Assembly (NCBI GenBank): GCA_913009825.1
Contig: CAJVYQ010000034.1
Location: 1-54,580, forward strand
Direction of reading: 5' to 3'
Length of the DNA stretch: 54,580 bases
DNA from: an uncultured Deferribacteres bacterium
GTDB taxonomy: Bacteria > Zhuqueibacterota > JdFR-76 > DREG01
Of this stretch, positions 51,378-54,580 are shown in pieces. Made by a program: the position numbers and the translations under genes. Within the stretch, counting starts at the first letter, position 1. Every line of letters begins with the position of its first letter. The notes beneath the pieces are model-generated. The model searched no databases. It was not told the origin of the DNA and worked only from the letters and a program-made list of their open reading frames with translations.

Positions 51378-51509
51378 CCTAAATTGAGCGCTTCTCATGT
51401 CATTCAGGAGGAATCTTTTTGAATATTAGCAATAAATTAACAAGATTCTTACTGAATGACATTTCACTCTTTGGGTGGTTGTCTTAAGTATAGAATCGCT
51501 CAATTTAGG
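51378..51509. repeat. Family B element B5 (full copy)
   Basis: 132 bp, ends CCTAAATTGAGCGCTTCT and AGAATCGCTCAATTTAGG. Interior TCATTCAGGAGGAATC...GAATGACATTTC and TTTGGGTGGTTGTCTTAAGT. Its right part is nearly identical to B1. 33 bp after C2, the two fill the gap before the lamin-tail gene. Confidence 0.8.
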
Positions 51510-51560
51510 TAAAAAATCAAAATAATAAAACATCCTGTCCTCTGAGCGGGTGTGTGTTCG

Positions 51561-54125
51561 ATGATTTATAAATTCAACGCTTTATTTTTTATCCTTGTGT
51601 TTACCTTCTGTTCCACGTCTTTTTCAGCGGCCCGGCCTGAGAACGGCGGGACTGTTGGTAATTCGGCCATTGTTTTAACTGAAATTATGTACGATCCCAT
51701 CGGATCGGAATATTATGATGAATTTGTGGAAATATTCAATCTGTCGGCGACGGATTCCATCGATCTTTCAGGCTGGCAGATTGGCGACGGTGAAGGATTT
51801 GATTCCATAACAGATACCGGTAGCGGGACAAAAATTGCCCCCGGTCAATTCGGCCTGATTCTGGATTCCGGTTACTTTACTCATTCAACGCTGTACGATT
51901 CGCTCATTCCCGACAACGCGCTGGTGCTCACCATCGACGGCGCTTCATTCGGTAAAAAAGGCTGGCCAAACACGGTGGCAACAAATGTTATTTTACTGGA
52001 TGCCTCCGGCCGGGAAGCGGACCGTTACACCTATTCTCCCGGAAACACCCCTGGCCATTCGGATGAAAAAATTGACCTGTCCGGCGATAATTCGGCTGTT
52101 AACTGGGGTGAAAGTTTGCAGCTTAACGGCTCTCCCGGATTTCGCAACAGCATATCTCCGCGGGAGAAGGATATTGGTTTGGCGCTCAGCCTGGTTCCAG
52201 CAGACTTGCCAAAAGGGAACGAGTCCTGGTTTATTACGCTGAAAATCGTCAACAAAGGGATCGATCCTGCTGTGAATTTTCGCTTAAACGGTTATGCTGT
52301 GCCCGGAGTACCTGCACCGGATTCGCTGCTGTTTTTCTCTCGTGTTTTCACCGGTACACTACAAAAGAAAAGTGCAATCGACGTAGAAATTCCGCTTCTC
52401 ACCAATATATTAGGAGAACGGCGATTCTCCTTTCTGCTTGACTGGCAGGATGACCAAAACAGGCATGATAATTACTTGCTGTTTCCCCTGATTGTTTTCT
52501 CCGCTCCCGGTGATATTGTCATTAATGAAATTATGTACTACACTCAATATAATCAGGCGGAGTGGCTTGAAATTTACAATGCTTCATCCTTTGCGATTAA
52601 CCTTTCGGACTGGCGGTTGGGAACGGAATTTTCATTTGATGACGCGGTCGACCTGCCGAAAAAGGATTTTGTGCTTTCACCCGATTCTTTCCTGGTACTG
52701 AGCAGCGATTCACTCTTTTATACTGCCGTCGATGATAAAAGCTACTATTTTCCCGCACTGCCGAAGTTGCGCGACTCCGGGTTAGACCTGCAACTATTTG
52801 ATCCCGCCGGAACTCTGGTTGATTCTGTCAGCTATGAGCCGGGATGGGGTAAAAAACGCGGTTACAGTCTGGAGCGAATTTGGTACGAAAAAAGCGGCAT
52901 AGATAGTTTAAATTGGTGTTTAAGCAATTCTGTTGGCGGAACGCCGGCGAAGATCAACTCAAATAGTCCGCTTAATTTGGATTTAGCAGTTGCCGGTGTA
53001 GAAATTGTTCCCAATCCGGTGCCTTACAATACAGATGCGAAGCTGAATATTTTATTCAAAAATAAAGGCAGATCGGAAATTGATGGACTTCGGTTTGAGC
53101 TGTTTTTTGATGATAACAACGATTCCACCGCCCAGGATGAAGAGCTTCTGTTGCCTGCTTTTCAAAAGGAAATTGTGCTGCAACCCGAAGAGTCCTTAGT
53201 GCAGCTCATTTCTCTACCACCGTTGAAATCCGGCATCTTTACTTTGTCTGTGAGGTTGTCGGTTTCGGGTGATCTGAATGAGCGGAATAATTTTAAGCGC
53301 GTTGAAGTGAAAGTTGGTTATCCCCCCAACTGTATAGTCATGAATGAAATTATGTACCAACCGTTTGCAGGACAACCGGAATGGATCGAGCTTTATAATC
53401 GTTGGCATGAGAAAGTGAATCTGAGGGAGTGGCAATTATATGAACCTGCGGCGGATAAATATTATGAAATAATTAACCGGGATCTGTTCATTTTTCCGGG
53501 TTCTTTTTGTGTGATTTCAGCGGATTCAAATTTAACTGTCGTACAAACGGCCGCATTCGTGGTTCCGGAAAAAAGCCCGTCGCTCAACAATTCCGGAGAG
53601 AAAATACTGTTAACAGATTTTACCGGCTCTGTTATCGATTCTTTGTTTTATTCTGCTAATTGGGGCGGTGATTTGGGAATTTCGCTGGAGAGAATCAATC
53701 CGAATCTGCCAACACAGGATTCCGGCAATTGGGCATCTTCTGCCGCTGTAACCGGGATGACGCCGGGTGAAGAAAACAGCCTTTTCACCGTCCTTCTTCC
53801 TGATGATGCCACGTTATCCGTTACGCCTAATCCTTTTTCACCCGATGGTGACGGTTTTGAAGATCACACCATCATCCAGTACGATCTGCCCATGACAACT
53901 GCTTATGTTTCTTTAAAAATTTTTGATCTGATGGGCAGAGAGGTTTGTGATCTGTTGAACACCGCGCCATCGGGGAGTCATCGGGAAATTATCTGGAACG
54001 GCAAAAAAAATAGTGGAGAAAACCTGCGCATTGGCGTTTACATTATATATCTTGAAGCCTTGAATGCAAAAAGGGGTCTGATCGAACAGGTGAAAAAGCC
54101 GGTTGTGATAGCCGGAAGGTTGTAA
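51561..54125 (+). CDS. Secreted protein with three lamin-tail domains and C-terminal FlgD-like/T9SS domain
   Basis: 854 aa from the ATG at 51561 (GAGCGGG upstream); the in-frame GTG at 51552 would overlap a weak site. Signal peptide 1-23 (ALFFILVFTFCSTSFSA). Three lamin-tail domains: about 36-190 (IVLTEIMYDPIGSEYYDEFVEIFN), 318-470 (IVINEIMYYTQYNQAEWLEIYN minus a few bases) and 593-735 (VMNEIMYQPFAGQPEWIELYN). A CARDB-like spacer separates 1-2 and 2-3. The tail (about 745-854) has VTPNPFSPDGDGFEDHTIIQYDL and LKIFDLMGREVCDLL, a T9SS/gliding-type sorting domain. Probably surface-exposed and binds DNA, protein or calcium; substrate not known. Confidence 0.82.
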   Translation: MIYKFNALFFILVFTFCSTSFSAARPENGGTVGNSAIVLTEIMYDPIGSEYYDEFVEIFNLSATDSIDLSGWQIGDGEGFDSITDTGSGTKIAPGQFGLILDSGYFTHSTLYDSLIPDNALVLTIDGASFGKKGWPNTVATNVILLDASGREADRYTYSPGNTPGHSDEKIDLSGDNSAVNWGESLQLNGSPGFRNSISPREKDIGLALSLVPADLPKGNESWFITLKIVNKGIDPAVNFRLNGYAVPGVPAPDSLLFFSRVFTGTLQKKSAIDVEIPLLTNILGERRFSFLLDWQDDQNRHDNYLLFPLIVFSAPGDIVINEIMYYTQYNQAEWLEIYNASSFAINLSDWRLGTEFSFDDAVDLPKKDFVLSPDSFLVLSSDSLFYTAVDDKSYYFPALPKLRDSGLDLQLFDPAGTLVDSVSYEPGWGKKRGYSLERIWYEKSGIDSLNWCLSNSVGGTPAKINSNSPLNLDLAVAGVEIVPNPVPYNTDAKLNILFKNKGRSEIDGLRFELFFDDNNDSTAQDEELLLPAFQKEIVLQPEESLVQLISLPPLKSGIFTLSVRLSVSGDLNERNNFKRVEVKVGYPPNCIVMNEIMYQPFAGQPEWIELYNRWHEKVNLREWQLYEPAADKYYEIINRDLFIFPGSFCVISADSNLTVVQTAAFVVPEKSPSLNNSGEKILLTDFTGSVIDSLFYSANWGGDLGISLERINPNLPTQDSGNWASSAAVTGMTPGEENSLFTVLLPDDATLSVTPNPFSPDGDGFEDHTIIQYDLPMTTAYVSLKIFDLMGREVCDLLNTAPSGSHREIIWNGKKNSGENLRIGVYIIYLEALNAKRGLIEQVKKPVVIAGRL

Positions 54126-54226
54126 AGAACTCCGGCGATATTTATTTAACTGCATTGGAATTTCAAAGTTTTACTTAAAAAAACCTTTTATCAATAAACG
54201 ACAAATTTGGGCGAGAACCCCTATTT

Positions 54227-54427
54227 TCAGACCTCGTTAAATCAGGTGTTTTATTGTTCATTAAGTTCTTGTTTACCAGTCAATTGTGAGAAAATCCATG
54301 AATAATTGAACACTGCATGTTTGACTTTAAACTAAAAAACAAGTACTTAAGCAATATATAGTGCAAATTCATGATGATTTTTGTCCGGTTATTCAACCTA
54401 ATATTTATCAAATTTAACGAGGTCTGA
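54227..54427. repeat. Inverted-repeat-bounded stretch
   Basis: TCAGACCTCGTTAAAT (54227-54242) and ATTTAACGAGGTCTGA (54412-54427) are perfect 16-bp inverted copies enclosing an AT-rich non-coding 169 bp. No other copy in the window. Confidence 0.55.
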
Positions 54428-54477
54428 TTTTAGTGTTTTGCGTGTGTTTCGCGGGCTGCCTGAGTAGTGACAATACC

Positions 54478-54489
54478 GTAACACTTTAG
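54478..54489. repeat. D word GTAACACTTTAG
   Basis: Third copy of the 12-mer seen at 20813 and 22660, just after TGCCTGAGTAGTGAC (54458-54472), which resembles the family A right terminus. Confidence 0.5.
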
Positions 54490-54510
54490 TTTTTTGAACA
54501 AATCCGTTTC

Positions 54511-54580
54511 CTTTGCGCTCTCTGCGTCTCTGCGTTTTAAAGCGCCTGTTTTTTTAACGCAGAGACGCGGAGGGCGCAGA
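54511..54580. repeat. Inverted pair of family E CGCAGAG repeats at the window edge
   Basis: Left arm 54511-54538 carries TCTGCGTCTCTGCGTTTT; right arm 54556-54580 starts AACGCAGAGACGCGGAGGG. They face each other across about 17 bp and match 23724-23750. The element runs off the window. Confidence 0.55.

Overview
The window reads as a chromosomal segment of a free-living, Gram-negative bacterium of the FCB superphylum, most like Calditrichota/KSB1-type lineages. The evidence is three secreted proteins whose C-termini are FlgD-like type IX secretion (T9SS) sorting domains (two with the NPFNPxT-type motif), a PorU-type C25 sortase, an LpxH-like lipid A hydrolase, a class A penicillin-binding protein and an outer-membrane beta-barrel. 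The phylum assignment is an inference. No transposase, phage gene, CRISPR array, rRNA or tRNA was recognised.

Layout. 1-2653: end of an envelope/polysaccharide region (single-SLBB protein, short sugar-1-phosphate nucleotidyltransferase, beta-barrel with Lys-rich tail). 2686-4584: glnB and glnA, each followed by a clear terminator. 4647-7865 (minus): two T9SS cargo proteins. 8241-11065: a GAF-GAF-PAS protein with a phospho-acceptor domain but no ATPase domain, overlapping a receiver-histidine kinase. 11066-12232: repeat-rich stretch. 12648-14734: NfeD protease and SPFH pair. 14958-17683: degenerate phosphoesterase-CBM9 protein overlapping a diacylglycerol-kinase-family enzyme. 17975-20597: OLD-like ATPase without a nuclease domain, P1 peptidase, small membrane protein. 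21452-23299: exported-looking AmrS-type radical SAM protein and orphan RseC. 23774-27730: PorU. 28267-30342: ClC-CBS-RCK_C channel. 30432-34657: beta-propeller sensor kinase and NtrC-type regulator. 34676-37378: GlmM-like mutase and pyrimidine-nucleoside phosphorylase. 37502-40926 (minus): PBP1A and LpxH. 41492-46866: housekeeping run ispE-prs-rplY-pth-rpsF-ssb-rpsR-rplI and a zinc-ribbon protein. 46946-51104: YbbR/CdaR-like protein, tsaD, vWA membrane protein. 51561-54125: triple lamin-tail-domain secreted protein.

The strongest unexplained signal is not a gene. Nearly every long intergenic gap carries one or more short (about 75-180 bp) non-coding elements with terminal inverted repeats. 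At least three families can be defined inside the window: A (ends GTAACTAYTCAGGT), B (ends CCTAAATTGAGCGATTCT) and C (ends TTAGTGTCTGTCCGAA). A GTAACACTTTAG word (D), CGCAGAG-type repeats (E) and two single inverted-repeat elements add to this. The families abut each other repeatedly and have inserted inside conserved gene strings, for example between ssb and rpsR and between the sensor kinase and its regulator. They look like MITEs mobilised in trans, or structured RNA/regulatory repeats. Several starts are TTG or GTG (8241, 23774, 42463, 44076, 45868), and many starts were moved downstream to the nearest good Shine-Dalgarno sequence.
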